DNA of 37,295 nt from an uncultured Luminiphilus sp. (GTDB lineage Bacteria > Pseudomonadota > Gammaproteobacteria > Pseudomonadales > Halieaceae), in NCBI GenBank assembly GCA_938084055.1, contig CALKDK010000055.1, positions 1 to 37,295 of the forward strand. The letters run 5' to 3'. The translations under genes and the position numbers were made by a program. The notes below the pieces were generated by a model. The model was not told the origin of the DNA, did no database searches, and worked only from the letters and a program-made list of their open reading frames with translations. Below, one piece after another: positions 17,154-26,160 of the stretch; the first letter of the stretch is position 1; each line of letters begins with the position of its first letter.

Positions 17154-17182
17154 GCACCCCCACCTGGGGGTGCGCCTTTTTT
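17154..17182 (+). terminator. Intrinsic terminator of rnpB
   Basis: GCACCCCC-ACCT-GGGGGTGC is a perfect 8-bp stem with a 4-base loop, followed after GCC by six T (17177-17182). It lies 3 bases after the RNase P RNA end. Confidence 0.9.
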
Positions 17183-17400
17183 GCCACCTGAGGGCGCCTC
17201 GTACATATGATTTTGGAATAAAAAAAATAAATCTAAGTCATATTTCCCCACAAGATTAAAGTTAGATCATCTAAATACTGCTAATATGCTGTTTGATAGT
17301 GGTTTTCGCAGGTCAAAAAACCGCCGCGCCAGGGCCGTATTCGCCGTCTGATAAATCTTCTAAGCACCTGAAATAGAAAGGGATTTTTGGGTTTGTGCCA
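17183..17400. other. AT-rich intergenic DNA upstream of the dcw promoter
   Basis: With the promoter and leader that follow, this makes 319 bases without a gene. It includes a strongly AT-rich stretch (about 17205-17290) with an A-run at 17220-17227. A perfect palindrome TTAGAT-C-ATCTAA lies at 17262-17274, and a further ATCTAA at 17231-17236. GGTTTT (17301) and AAAACC (17317) could form a weak hairpin. I see no open frame with coding character and no recognisable regulator site. Confidence 0.5.
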
Positions 17401-17429
17401 TTGACCTTTAAAAATCACGGCCGTATAGT
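17401..17429 (+). promoter_or_regulatory. Main dcw (mraZ) promoter
   Basis: TTGACC (17401-17406) and TATAGT (17424-17429) are separated by exactly 17 bases, a near-consensus sigma-70 promoter with a start near 17436. The first MraZ box begins at the last bases of the -10, as expected for a promoter repressed by MraZ. Confidence 0.75.
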
Positions 17430-17493
17430 GGGAAAAAGTGGGTAGTAGTGGTAATTACTGCTTTATTGTGGGAATTACAGGGCGAGAGTGGGT
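17428..17493 (+). promoter_or_regulatory. MraZ operator: two triplets of TGGGN boxes in 10-bp phase
   Basis: E. coli MraZ binds three direct TGGGN repeats spaced by 5 bases. Here the first triplet is TGGGA (17429), TGGGT (17439), TGGTA (17449); the second is TGGGA (17469), AGGGC (17479), TGGGT (17489). All six start on the same 10-base register, with one register position (17459) empty between the triplets. The first overlaps the -10 and start point; the second ends 8 bases before the mraZ ATG and may also cover the ribosome-binding region. Confidence 0.75.
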
Positions 17494-17501
17494 CTGACTG
17501 A

Positions 17502-17954
17502 ATGTTTCGTGGTGTGCAACATATCAATATGGATGCCAAGGGGCGTCTCGCTGTGCCGTCGCGACAGCGGGAGGGTCTGCTTGTGCAGTCCGATGGCCGC
17601 GTCGTCATTACTATTGATACCCAGAGTCGGTGCCTGACGCTCTATCCCCTGCCCGAGTGGGAGCGGATTGAGGCAGACATTCAGTCCTTGCCGGCGCTTA
17701 ACCCTGCTGTCAAGCGTTTCCAGCGACTGATGCTGGGATATGCCGCCGATGTTGAGCTTGATGGCAGTGGTCGGGTTCTACTGCCCCAATCCCTGCGTGA
17801 CTACGCGCACCTCGAAAAAAAGGTGGTTCTGGTCGGGCAGGGCAACAAGCTGGAGCTTTGGTCAGAGGAGCGGTGGTTTGCCGAGCAGGAGGCCGCGCTG
17901 TCGGTGGAGTCCGGCGCGGAACTGCCTGCAGAGCTGCTGTCATTAACACTTTGA
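17502..17954 (+). CDS. mraZ: MraZ, transcriptional regulator of the dcw cluster
   Basis: MraZ is a DNA-binding protein made of two SpoVT/AbrB-like units that forms a ring and represses its own operon. The protein is 150 residues. Unit one has FRGVQHINMDAKGRLAVPSR with the DXXGR motif; unit two has GYAADVELDGSGRVLLPQSL with a second DXXGR, followed by KKVVLVGQGNKLELWSEERW. Start is ATG 17502 with no strong ribosome site (only GAGAG 13 bases upstream), so translation may be weak. TTGA at 17951-17954 joins its stop to the rsmH start. Confidence 0.97.
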   Translation: MFRGVQHINMDAKGRLAVPSRQREGLLVQSDGRVVITIDTQSRCLTLYPLPEWERIEADIQSLPALNPAVKRFQRLMLGYAADVELDGSGRVLLPQSLRDYAHLEKKVVLVGQGNKLELWSEERWFAEQEAALSVESGAELPAELLSLTL

Positions 17955-18880
17955 CGGGCAGTGCGCATACGACTGTTTTACTGGAGGAGGCGGTCGAGGC
18001 CTTGATGGCGGGAAAGAGTGGGTGTACCGATGGGGCGGTCTATGTCGACGGTACGTTTGGTCGGGGGGGGCACGCCGCTGCGATTTTGAGCCGGCTCCAG
18101 CATCGAGATCGCTTGGTGGCTTTTGACAAGGATCCCGAGGCGGAAAGTGTGGCACGGCTGCTCGCACGAACGCATCCGACATTAACTTTTTTACAGGACA
18201 GCTTTAGAAACCTGGAGCGGGCGGGTGCGGGACTGGCAGGCGTGCTGCTGGACCTGGGCGTATCCAGTCCGCAGCTCGATGATGGCAGGCGTGGTTTCAG
18301 TTTCCAGCAGCAGGGCCCACTCGATATGCGAATGGATAACTCCCGGGGTGAGACTGCTGCTGACTTCATAAACTCAGCCTCGGAACAGGAGATTGAGCAG
18401 GTGCTCCGAGACTTTGGAGAGGAGCGCTTTGCGCGCCGTATAGCTGCTGCTGTCGTGAAGCGTCGATCTGAGCGGAAATTCGAGACGACGGATGATCTTG
18501 CGGCCGTGGCTGCAGCCGCAAATCCCGCATGGGAGAAGCACAAGCATCCTGCAACCCGAACCTTCCAGGCCCTGCGCATCCGGGTCAATCAGGAGCTTGA
18601 GGACCTCGACATTCTGCTGGGCAAAGTGATTGATTTATTGGCGGTTGGAGGTCGCCTGGTGGTGATCAGTTTTCATTCACTGGAAGACCGTCGGGTAAAG
18701 GTTTTTATGCGCAATGAGGCCCGCGGCAGGACCCTGCCGCGTGGGGTGCCCATTCGTGACTCTGAGCGGGGTCAGCGACTCCGCCTGGTGGGCAAGGCTG
18801 TGCGGGCGAGCGACGGGGAGCGAGCGAACAATCCACGAGCCCGCTCCGCTATCATGCGCGTCGCGGAGCGTATCGCGTGA
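17951..18880 (+). CDS. rsmH: 16S rRNA (cytosine-1402-N4)-methyltransferase RsmH (MraW)
   Basis: RsmH N4-methylates C1402 of 16S rRNA, the same nucleotide modified by RsmI upstream. The protein is 309 residues. The opening HTTVLLEEAVEAL, the SAM motif YVDGTFGRGGHAAAIL, VLLDLGVSSPQLDDGRRGFSF, GPLDMRMD and FGEERFARRIAAAV, then TFQALRIRVNQELE and ISFHSLEDRRVK are all family blocks. I chose TTG 17951, the codon that overlaps the mraZ stop, because the family begins a few residues before HTTVLL; the in-frame ATG at 17858 would add 31 residues inside mraZ. The GTGA at 18877 couples it to ftsL. Confidence 0.95.
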   Translation: MTGSAHTTVLLEEAVEALMAGKSGCTDGAVYVDGTFGRGGHAAAILSRLQHRDRLVAFDKDPEAESVARLLARTHPTLTFLQDSFRNLERAGAGLAGVLLDLGVSSPQLDDGRRGFSFQQQGPLDMRMDNSRGETAADFINSASEQEIEQVLRDFGEERFARRIAAAVVKRRSERKFETTDDLAAVAAAANPAWEKHKHPATRTFQALRIRVNQELEDLDILLGKVIDLLAVGGRLVVISFHSLEDRRVKVFMRNEARGRTLPRGVPIRDSERGQRLRLVGKAVRASDGERANNPRARSAIMRVAERIA

Positions 18881-19158
18881 TCACGCCCAGGTTTGGTTTG
18901 GCGCTGCTGGGCGTGGCCGTTCTCGTGTCCAGCCTTGCGTTGGTTCACAGTACCCACACGGCCCGCAACTATTACACGGTGCTCCAGCGCCTTGAGGGTA
19001 CCCGTTGGTACCTTCAGGAAGATTACAGCCGTCTCATGCTTGAGCGCAGCACGCTTGCCAGCCCGCACCGTATTGCCCGCCTCGCGGGCGATGATCTGGT
19101 GATGAGGGCACCGGCGCTCACGCCGCTACGGGTTGTCGTTGTGGGAGCCCCCCACTAA
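18877..19158 (+). CDS. ftsL: Cell division protein FtsL
   Basis: FtsL is a small bitopic division protein that joins FtsB and FtsQ and activates FtsWI. The protein is 93 residues, with one transmembrane helix (about 5-24, LALLGVAVLVSSLALV) and a short periplasmic coiled coil: STHTARNYYTVLQRLE, then DYSRLMLERSTLASPHRIARLA, the heptad-like part and conserved 'LE...L....RIE..A' end typical of FtsL. Sequence conservation in this family is low, so the call rests on size, topology and position between rsmH and ftsI. The start is GTG, overlapping rsmH by four bases; the stop overlaps ftsI by one base. Confidence 0.93.
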   Translation: MITPRFGLALLGVAVLVSSLALVHSTHTARNYYTVLQRLEGTRWYLQEDYSRLMLERSTLASPHRIARLAGDDLVMRAPALTPLRVVVVGAPH

Positions 19159-20891
19159 TGGCGCGTAAAAGGTCAGCTCCAGCCACGGTTGCGCCCTGGC
19201 GTCTGGTCGCTGTGGCGCTGCTCCTGTTGCTGCTGGCTTCCCTTGTGCTGGGGCGATTGATACTGATTCAGGTCGTGGACCAGGAGCGGGGCGCGGCCTT
19301 CCTCCGCCATCAGGGTGCTCTCCGCGCCGTTCGTACTGCGGAGATTCCAGCCTACCGAGGCATGGTCATGGACAGGCGCGGGGAGCCGCTGGCGATCAGT
19401 ACGCCCGTGGTCACCCTGTGGGCAGATCCCCAGCAGCTTTCTGACTCAGAGCGACTGGACGAATTGGCTGCGGCTCTTGGCAGGTCTGAAGAGTGGCTCG
19501 TGGGTCGGCTGGCGCTCTATAACGACAAGCGGTTTATGTACCTTGAGCGCAACCAGACCCCTGACCGAGCGCGCAAGGTGTTGGAACTGAAGGTGGGAGG
19601 TGTCGGGGGCCAAAGGGCCTATCGACGATTTTATCCTGCCGGCGAGGTGACTTCACAGGTCATTGGACTGACTGACGTGGATGCCAGGGGCATTGCTGGC
19701 GTAGAGCAGGCCTACGAGACCGTTTTGCACGGCAAGGCGGGCCAAAGGCAGTACGTCAAAGATCTTCATGGCGAGGCAATTCGCGACATTGGTGTGGTGC
19801 GGGAGGCGCAACCGGGCAGGGCCATCGCCCTGTCAATAGACTTGCGCCTGCAATACCTGCAGCACCGTGAATTGCAGCGCGCCATAGCTGAGACGGGAGC
19901 CGAAGCCGGAGCCGCGGTGACCATTGATGCCCGGACTGGCGAGATTCTCGCCATGACAAATCATCCTGTATTCAACCCCAACAGCCCCCCTGGATCTGAC
20001 TTTAGCGCTCGCCGCAATCGCGTCGTGACAGACGCCTTCGAACCGGGCTCCACAATGAAGCCGTTAACACTGGTGGCGGCTCTGGAAACGGGGGCGTTTA
20101 CCATTGACTCCATCATTGACACCTCGCCCGGCAGAATCAAAGTTGGTCGGAAGGTATTGCCCGATCCGTCGAACTACGGATCAATCACGGTGTCTCGGGT
20201 TATTGAAAAATCAAGCCAGGTGGGCGTAACCAAAATGGCGCAGGTCATTGGCCACGAGCCGGTACTCTCTGTTTACCGACGGTTTGGTCTGGGTCAGCGG
20301 TCCAATATAGGGTTTCCGGGAGAGCGCTCGGGGAGCCTGCCTGATCGGGAGCGGTGGAGTGACATTGAGAAGGTAACCCTCGCCTTTGGCTACGGATTGA
20401 CCGCGACACCCTTACAAATAGCCCATGCCTACGCGGTTTTTGCCAACGGCGGCGAGCAGGTTCCCCTGACACTCATCAAGCGCGACCCGGGCGACGACCT
20501 GCGGGCACGGAGGATTATCAGTGAGGAGATTGCCGAACAGGTTCTCACCGTCCTTCACCGTGTTACGGGTGACGAGGGTACGGGCAAGAATGCCAGGGTG
20601 GCTGGATTCGATGTGGGCGGGAAGACGGGCACGGTCCATAAAGTAGGTGCGGGAGGTTATCTTCCAGACCAATACCTGGCGCTGTTCGTCGGTATCGCGC
20701 CTATCGACAATCCGCGTTATGTCACCGCTATTGTGATCGACCAGCCCAAGGGTGATAACTATGGCGGGGGTTCTGCCGCTGCCCCTGTTTACGCCCGGAT
20801 CACAGACGGTGTACTGCGCCTATTCAACGAGAGGCCCAAAGCGGATTCCGGGAATAACCTGCAACTCGCGAGCCTGGGGGCGGGCCAATGA
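19158..20891 (+). CDS. ftsI: Septal peptidoglycan transpeptidase FtsI (PBP3)
   Basis: FtsI is the class B penicillin-binding protein that cross-links septal peptidoglycan with FtsW. The protein is 577 residues: short cytoplasmic tail, transmembrane helix about 15-38, the pedestal domain with AYRGMVMDRRGEPLAIS (residues 65-81), and the transpeptidase domain. The catalytic motif STMK has Ser298 and Lys301, in FEPGSTMKPLTL. The second motif is SSQ (352-354, EKSSQVGV) where E. coli has SSN. The KTGT motif is at 489-492. Overlaps ftsL by one base and murE by four. Confidence 0.97.
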   Translation: MARKRSAPATVAPWRLVAVALLLLLLASLVLGRLILIQVVDQERGAAFLRHQGALRAVRTAEIPAYRGMVMDRRGEPLAISTPVVTLWADPQQLSDSERLDELAAALGRSEEWLVGRLALYNDKRFMYLERNQTPDRARKVLELKVGGVGGQRAYRRFYPAGEVTSQVIGLTDVDARGIAGVEQAYETVLHGKAGQRQYVKDLHGEAIRDIGVVREAQPGRAIALSIDLRLQYLQHRELQRAIAETGAEAGAAVTIDARTGEILAMTNHPVFNPNSPPGSDFSARRNRVVTDAFEPGSTMKPLTLVAALETGAFTIDSIIDTSPGRIKVGRKVLPDPSNYGSITVSRVIEKSSQVGVTKMAQVIGHEPVLSVYRRFGLGQRSNIGFPGERSGSLPDRERWSDIEKVTLAFGYGLTATPLQIAHAYAVFANGGEQVPLTLIKRDPGDDLRARRIISEEIAEQVLTVLHRVTGDEGTGKNARVAGFDVGGKTGTVHKVGAGGYLPDQYLALFVGIAPIDNPRYVTAIVIDQPKGDNYGGGSAAAPVYARITDGVLRLFNERPKADSGNNLQLASLGAGQ

Positions 20892-22345
20892 TGCCTCGCG
20901 CCGCACAGTCCAGCGATGTCAAAACGCTGTTCGGAGTGCTTCCCGGTCATCGGCCCCCAGCGGCCCACATGACCCTCGATAGTCGTCGTATCGGCCCGGG
21001 TGATGTCTTTGTTGCCCTGCCAGGGCAAACCCAGGATGGTCGTAATTTTATCAGTAAGGCCCTCGACAACGGTGCGCTCGGCGTCCTGGCTGAGGCTGAG
21101 GGTTATACGGGCTCGGACAGTCGTGTTGTACCGGTATCCGGACTGGCGGCTGCGCTCCCGGAACTCGTCAGGGAGTTCTATGGTGACCCCAGCAGTAAAA
21201 TGATGCTTGCCGCCGTCACGGGCACCAATGGGAAAACTTCAGTGGTTGAACTGACGGGCCAGTTGGTACGTCTGCTGGGTGGGGAGGCGGGTTGTATCGG
21301 AACCCTGGGTTCGCGCCTGGTGAACCAGCCTTCCGCAGCAGCAAATACGACCCCCGATCTTATTTCCATCAATCGGCAACTGGCTGATTGGCTGGCAGGG
21401 GGTGTTGAATACGTCGCACTTGAAGCCTCGTCCCATGCCCTTCATCAGGGTCGTTTGGAGGGCTTGTCCCTGCATACCGGTGTCTTCACAAATCTCACCC
21501 GTGACCACCTCGATTATCACGTGACCGCGCAGGACTACGCTGAGGCCAAGTTGGCCCTGTTTCGTCAGTTCGATCTGCGTCAGGCAGTCTTCAACGCTGA
21601 CGATCCGGTTGCAAGGCAGGTTGCCGGCATCACTACGGGGTCAGCCATAGGCGTTTCCCTCGAGGGTGGCAGCGGCGATGTCCATGTCAGTGTGCGATCA
21701 AACCGTCCCATGGTTCTTGAAATCGCCGGGCCCTGGGGTTCTGAAGAGGTTGAGGTTGCCCTGAGCGGTCGCTTCAATGCGTTCAATGTGGCCGCCGCTA
21801 TTGTCACCGCGGTGGGACTTGGCTTTGGGTTTTATGACGCCTGTGCTGCCGCGTCGGGACTGCAGCCTGTTGCAGGTCGGATGGAGCGATTGCTGACCCC
21901 CGGGGGGGCGCTTGTGGTGGTGGATTATGCCCATACACCCGATGCCCTGGAAAATGCACTGACGGCACTGCGTTCCGAGACAGCAGCGACCTTGTGGGTG
22001 GTTTTCGGGTGCGGTGGGGATCGTGACCGGGGCAAGCGACCCCTCATGGGGCGTGCCGCCACGAACGGGGCTGATCGAGTCGTCGTTACCTCAGACAACC
22101 CGCGGGGAGAGTCACCCCAGGCCATTATCGACGACATTGTCGAAAGTTGTGGGCCCGGGGTAGTGGTGGAGGTAGATCGGGCCGCCGCGATTTGCCACGC
22201 ACTCCATGCATTGCAAACGGGGGATACCTTGCTGGTAGCAGGTAAGGGGCATGAGGACTACCAGGAGATTGACGGTCGGCGCATGCCCTTTTCCGATCGA
22301 CAGACTATTGAGGGCTTCCTTGCTTCTGAAGGGGTGGCCGTATGA
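20888..22345 (+). CDS. murE: UDP-MurNAc-L-Ala-D-Glu:meso-diaminopimelate ligase MurE
   Basis: MurE adds the third stem-peptide residue. The protein is 485 residues. The N-terminal UDP-binding domain has TLDSRRIGPGDVFVALPG; the P-loop TGTNGKTS is at 111-118; NTTPDLI, ALEASSHALHQGRL and FTNLTRDHLDYH follow; the lysine normally carbamylated is in YAEAKLALF (Lys221). The C-terminal domain has VDYAHTPDALENAL and GCGGDRDRGKRPLM. DNPR at 403-406 is the signature that selects meso-diaminopimelate rather than lysine, so the peptidoglycan is of the usual Gram-negative type. ATG ATG at the start: either may be used. Overlaps ftsI and murF by four bases each. Confidence 0.98.
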   Translation: MMPRAAQSSDVKTLFGVLPGHRPPAAHMTLDSRRIGPGDVFVALPGQTQDGRNFISKALDNGALGVLAEAEGYTGSDSRVVPVSGLAAALPELVREFYGDPSSKMMLAAVTGTNGKTSVVELTGQLVRLLGGEAGCIGTLGSRLVNQPSAAANTTPDLISINRQLADWLAGGVEYVALEASSHALHQGRLEGLSLHTGVFTNLTRDHLDYHVTAQDYAEAKLALFRQFDLRQAVFNADDPVARQVAGITTGSAIGVSLEGGSGDVHVSVRSNRPMVLEIAGPWGSEEVEVALSGRFNAFNVAAAIVTAVGLGFGFYDACAAASGLQPVAGRMERLLTPGGALVVVDYAHTPDALENALTALRSETAATLWVVFGCGGDRDRGKRPLMGRAATNGADRVVVTSDNPRGESPQAIIDDIVESCGPGVVVEVDRAAAICHALHALQTGDTLLVAGKGHEDYQEIDGRRMPFSDRQTIEGFLASEGVAV

Positions 22346-23712
22346 TTGCGCCTTTGCAGGTGATGGAGATTGCAGAGCTGTGTGGCGCCGAGCTGCTGGG
22401 TGTGGCGCCAGCTATGCCAGCGGTTTCGGGTCTGGCGATTGATAGTCGCCGGGTGGACCGGGGTGACCTCTTTGTTGCCATACCAGGACAGCATGTCGAT
22501 GGCCATGATTTTGTCGCAACAGCCTTCGATCAGGGGGCGCACGCGGCGTTGGTCCAGCGCCGGGTCGAGGGTTTGGGACCGCAACTACTGGTAGCCGACA
22601 CGGAGTCGGCCCTTGCGTCCTTTGCCGCACGGGTGCGTGCTTCCTACTCAGGTGTGCTGGTCGGTATCACGGGCAGTGCAGGAAAAACCACTACCAAGAA
22701 CCTGTTGTCCCGGATTCTGGGAAAAGCGGGTTCAGTTTTGGCGACTGAGGGCAACCTGAATAATGAGCTCGGTGTACCGCTGACTCTCGCCAGACTCGCA
22801 GCTGACACCGAATATGCAGTGCTTGAGATGGGCGCTGGGAAACCCGGCGATATTGCAAGCTTATGCGCTTTCACCCGTCCGACCGTAGCTGTCCTGTTAA
22901 ATGTAGGACCGGCACACTTGGCCCAGTTCGGCAGCCTCGATGCTATCTCTGAAACCAAAGGTGCACTGCTGGATGAGTTGCCGGGGACAGGCCTCGCCGT
23001 TATCAACGCAGACGAGCCCTGGTTCGATAGGTGGCGTTCTCGAGCGCGGCCGGCCCGATGCGTGGGATTTGGCTTCGGTAAGGCGGCGGACTACCGCGCT
23101 ACTAACCTGCAATTGCGGGGCTTTTCGGGGTCCCGCTTTGTCCTGCGAACGCCCGATCTAAAGCTTGACATCGAGCTGGCACTGCCGGGCAGGCAGGGGA
23201 TATACAACGCCATGGCGGCCGCGGCCGTAGCGGATGCCCTGGGTGTTAGCCCCCAAAGCATAGTGGCTGGCTTGGCAGAGGCAGATCCTGTGACCGGTCG
23301 GGGAAGTGTGCACCCGCTGAAGTGTGGCCGTCGGTTGGTGGATGACAGTTACAACGCCAACCCGCTCGCCGTTCGCGCAGCCATCGATGTCCTGTCTACT
23401 GAGCCCGGCAAAAGACGGCTTGTTCTTGGGGCGATGCTTGAGTTGGGGGAGGAGTCCAGCGCGCTGCACGGGGATGTGGGCCGATACGCGGCACGGGCGG
23501 GCATAGAGGAGCTCTGGGTTGTGGGTGAGCTTGCAGCCCCTGCCGCCCGGGAGTTTGGTGCCCAGGCGCGTTACTTTGCGTCCAATGCGGAGCTACTGGA
23601 GGCCCATCCTGCCCTCACAGGTGCTGATGTGGCGGTTTTAAAAGCGTCTCGTGGAGCCCACCTGGAAGAGATTGTGGAAGGGTGGATGCGGACAGGGGGT
23701 GCACTGTGCTGA
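22342..23712 (+). CDS. murF: UDP-MurNAc-tripeptide:D-Ala-D-Ala ligase MurF
   Basis: MurF attaches D-Ala-D-Ala to the UDP-MurNAc-tripeptide, completing the soluble precursor. The protein is 456 residues. Family blocks: [19 protein letters not shown] near the start, P-loop [13 protein letters not shown] at 108-120, [43 protein letters not shown], and in the C-terminal domain [17 protein letters not shown] and [19 protein letters not shown] lies upstream of ATG 22342. It overlaps murE by four bases and mraY by seven. Confidence 0.98.
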   Translation: MIAPLQVMEIAELCGAELLGVAPAMPAVSGLAIDSRRVDRGDLFVAIPGQHVDGHDFVATAFDQGAHAALVQRRVEGLGPQLLVADTESALASFAARVRASYSGVLVGITGSAGKTTTKNLLSRILGKAGSVLATEGNLNNELGVPLTLARLAADTEYAVLEMGAGKPGDIASLCAFTRPTVAVLLNVGPAHLAQFGSLDAISETKGALLDELPGTGLAVINADEPWFDRWRSRARPARCVGFGFGKAADYRATNLQLRGFSGSRFVLRTPDLKLDIELALPGRQGIYNAMAAAAVADALGVSPQSIVAGLAEADPVTGRGSVHPLKCGRRLVDDSYNANPLAVRAAIDVLSTEPGKRRLVLGAMLELGEESSALHGDVGRYAARAGIEELWVVGELAAPAAREFGAQARYFASNAELLEAHPALTGADVAVLKASRGAHLEEIVEGWMRTGGALC

Positions 23713-24788
23713 CCTGGCTGATGGGCGAATTGATCGCACTGGACCCTGGTTTCGGCGTTTTTCAATACATAACGCTGAGGGGGATTCTTGCGGCTGCCAC
23801 GGCACTGCTAATTTCCCTCTGGGTTGGGCCGTGGATGATCCGCCGCCTGGATAGTATGCAGATTGGCCAGGCCGTTCGCGATGATGGGCCAGAAAGCCAT
23901 CTGGTGAAGTCAGGGACGCCTACCATGGGTGGAGCCTTGATTTTGGTGGCCATTGTAGCGGGTAGCCTGTTGTGGGGCAGTCTGGAGAGTCGGTACCTGT
24001 GGGTTGCCGTTCTGACGACCCTGGCCTTCGGTGCCATTGGCTGGGTCGATGATTATCGCAAGGTGGTTCAGCGAGATTCGAGGGGATTACCCGCCCGATG
24101 GAAATATTTCTGGCAGTCGGTGGTTGGCTTTGCCGCTGCCAGCTTTCTGTACGCTTCTGCTGTAAATCCAGCTGAGACGATTCTGTACGTGCCTTTCTTC
24201 AAGGATGTGGCGCTGCCGCTGGGCCTGTTTTTTGTGCCGTTCGCCTACCTCGTCATCGTGGGCTCCAGCAATGCCGTAAACCTGACTGATGGCCTGGATG
24301 GCTTGGCCATCTTACCCACGGTGATGGTGGCCACCGGGCTGGGTACCATTGCCTATCTGACAGGCCACACTTTTTTCGCCGATTACCTGCATATTGCCTA
24401 TCTGCCAGGAACCGGGGAGCTGGTGATTTTCTGTGGTGCCATCGCAGGAGCTGGACTGGGCTTCCTCTGGTTCAATACCTACCCCGCCATGGTTTTTATG
24501 GGTGATGTTGGTGCATTAGCGCTGGGAGCGGCGCTCGGGGTTGTGGCAGTGATCATTCGCCATGAAATCGTATTGTTCATCATGGGCGGCATTTTTGTAC
24601 TTGAAACGGTCTCTGTGATTATTCAGGTGACCTCGTTCAAGACTCGCGGTAAGCGGGTGTTCCGGATGGCGCCAATTCACCATCACTTTGAGCTCAAGGG
24701 ATGGCCTGAGCCCAGGGTGATTGTCCGCTTCTGGATCATCACTGTAATGCTGGTCCTGTTCGGGTTGGCTACCCTGAAGTTGCGATGA
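23706..24788 (+). CDS. mraY: Phospho-MurNAc-pentapeptide transferase MraY
   Basis: MraY transfers phospho-MurNAc-pentapeptide to undecaprenyl phosphate, forming lipid I at the inner membrane. From GTG 23706 it is 360 residues, exactly the E. coli length, and starts [10 protein letters not shown]...[11 protein letters not shown] like relatives; the in-frame ATG at 23682 would add 8 residues inside murF. About ten transmembrane helices. Active-site motifs: GTPTMGG (70-76), GWVDDYRK with Asp115/Asp116, [16 protein letters not shown], and the [11 protein letters not shown] loop near the end. It overlaps murF by 7 bases. Confidence 0.97.
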   Translation: MLTWLMGELIALDPGFGVFQYITLRGILAAATALLISLWVGPWMIRRLDSMQIGQAVRDDGPESHLVKSGTPTMGGALILVAIVAGSLLWGSLESRYLWVAVLTTLAFGAIGWVDDYRKVVQRDSRGLPARWKYFWQSVVGFAAASFLYASAVNPAETILYVPFFKDVALPLGLFFVPFAYLVIVGSSNAVNLTDGLDGLAILPTVMVATGLGTIAYLTGHTFFADYLHIAYLPGTGELVIFCGAIAGAGLGFLWFNTYPAMVFMGDVGALALGAALGVVAVIIRHEIVLFIMGGIFVLETVSVIIQVTSFKTRGKRVFRMAPIHHHFELKGWPEPRVIVRFWIITVMLVLFGLATLKLR

Positions 24789-24798
24789 GGGCCGTGTC

Positions 24799-26160
24799 GT
24801 GACAGCGCGTCTGATCGCATCCAATGAGCGCCGCGCCATACTGGGGCTCGGTGCGACCGGCTGCTCGGTGGCGCGCTGGTGGCGCAGTCGGGGCTGCCCT
24901 TTTATCGCACTGGATACGCGTCCAGAGATGGCAGATTCACTGACCGCCCGACAGGCCGCTGGGCCCGACACGCCGCTGTATTTTGGCGACATTGATGTGG
25001 GCTTGATCGATGGGCTCACGGAGTTGGTGGTCAGCCCCGGCATTTCCCTCGAACATCCTCTGGTCCGCCACGCCGCAGAGAGCGGCGTGAGGATCATGGG
25101 TGATATTGATTTGTTTGTCGCATCAGCCCGGGCGCCGGTAGTAGGCATTACCGGATCGAATGGCAAGTCGACAGTCACCGCCCTGCTGGCCGCCATGATC
25201 GAGAGCTGTGGCCTGCGCGTTGCGATGGGTGGAAATTTCGGTACTCCCGCTCTGGATTTATTGGCGACACCGGCAGATTTCTTTGTGCTGGAGTTGTCGA
25301 GCTTTCAGTTGGAACGCGCCGGACATCTGAACCTTGCGGCGGCCACTGTACTCAATGTTTCGGCAGACCACCTCGATCGGCACGGTAACCTGCCCCAATA
25401 TCATCAGGCCAAGCATCGAATATTCCGCGGTGCCCATGCCGTGGTCGCAAATCGTTCCGACCCCCTGACTATCCCCATCGCCAACAGCGACAGCCGTCAT
25501 TTTCTGTGGACTCTTTCAGAGCCCGATCTCGGTGAAATCGGGTTGCGAACCATTGGCGGTGTTCTCCACATTTGCAGGGGGTTTGAGCCGCTGCTTGAGG
25601 TGTCCAAGCTTGCCCTGGAAGGTAGCCATAACCAGTGTAATGCCCTGGCCGCTCTCGCGATGGGCTTGGCCCTCGAGCTACCCGTAGCCGGATTGCTGTC
25701 GGGCCTGACGATTTTTGCGGGATTACCCCACCGTTGTGAGCTCATTCTTGAGCGTGATGGCATCCGCTGGATCAACGACAGCAAGGGTACCAATGTGGCC
25801 GCGGTGCGCTCCGCACTCAAGGGTGTCGGTGGCGCGCAAAATGTCGTCTTGATTGCGGGTGGTGTGGGTAAGGACCAGGAGTTTTCTGCCCTGCTTCCGG
25901 AAGTGGAGCAACACTGTCGTCGCGTGCTGACCCTGGGTGCAGCGGCCCGCGATATTGAGCTGGCGCTGGGGGCACACATTCCTGTGCAGCGCGTCGCTTC
26001 GCTCGACGATGCTGTACTTCAGGCCAGTGCTGTAGCGCGCCCAGGAGATGTGGTCTTGTTGTCACCCGCCTGCGCCAGCTTTGACATGTTCGAGAACTTT
26101 GAAGCAAGGGGCGAGGTGTTTCGCCAGGCGGTCATGTTGCGGCAGGGGAGTGGGATATGA
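24799..26160 (+). CDS. murD: UDP-MurNAc-L-Ala:D-Glu ligase MurD
   Basis: MurD adds D-glutamate, the second stem-peptide residue. The protein is 453 residues. The N-terminal domain has LGLGATGCSVARWW and VVSPGISLEHPLV; the P-loop is GITGSNGKSTVTAL (about 116-129); GGNFGTPALDLL, FVLELSSFQLE and LNVSADHLDRHG follow; the C-terminal domain has LPHRCELI, WINDSKGTN and LLSPACASFDMFENFEARGE. The usual GGxGKGxDF is GGVGKDQEF here, a mild variant. The start is GTG 24799 with GAGG 8 bases upstream; the 10-base gap after mraY is one of the few gaps in this cluster. Confidence 0.97.
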   Translation: MTARLIASNERRAILGLGATGCSVARWWRSRGCPFIALDTRPEMADSLTARQAAGPDTPLYFGDIDVGLIDGLTELVVSPGISLEHPLVRHAAESGVRIMGDIDLFVASARAPVVGITGSNGKSTVTALLAAMIESCGLRVAMGGNFGTPALDLLATPADFFVLELSSFQLERAGHLNLAAATVLNVSADHLDRHGNLPQYHQAKHRIFRGAHAVVANRSDPLTIPIANSDSRHFLWTLSEPDLGEIGLRTIGGVLHICRGFEPLLEVSKLALEGSHNQCNALAALAMGLALELPVAGLLSGLTIFAGLPHRCELILERDGIRWINDSKGTNVAAVRSALKGVGGAQNVVLIAGGVGKDQEFSALLPEVEQHCRRVLTLGAAARDIELALGAHIPVQRVASLDDAVLQASAVARPGDVVLLSPACASFDMFENFEARGEVFRQAVMLRQGSGI

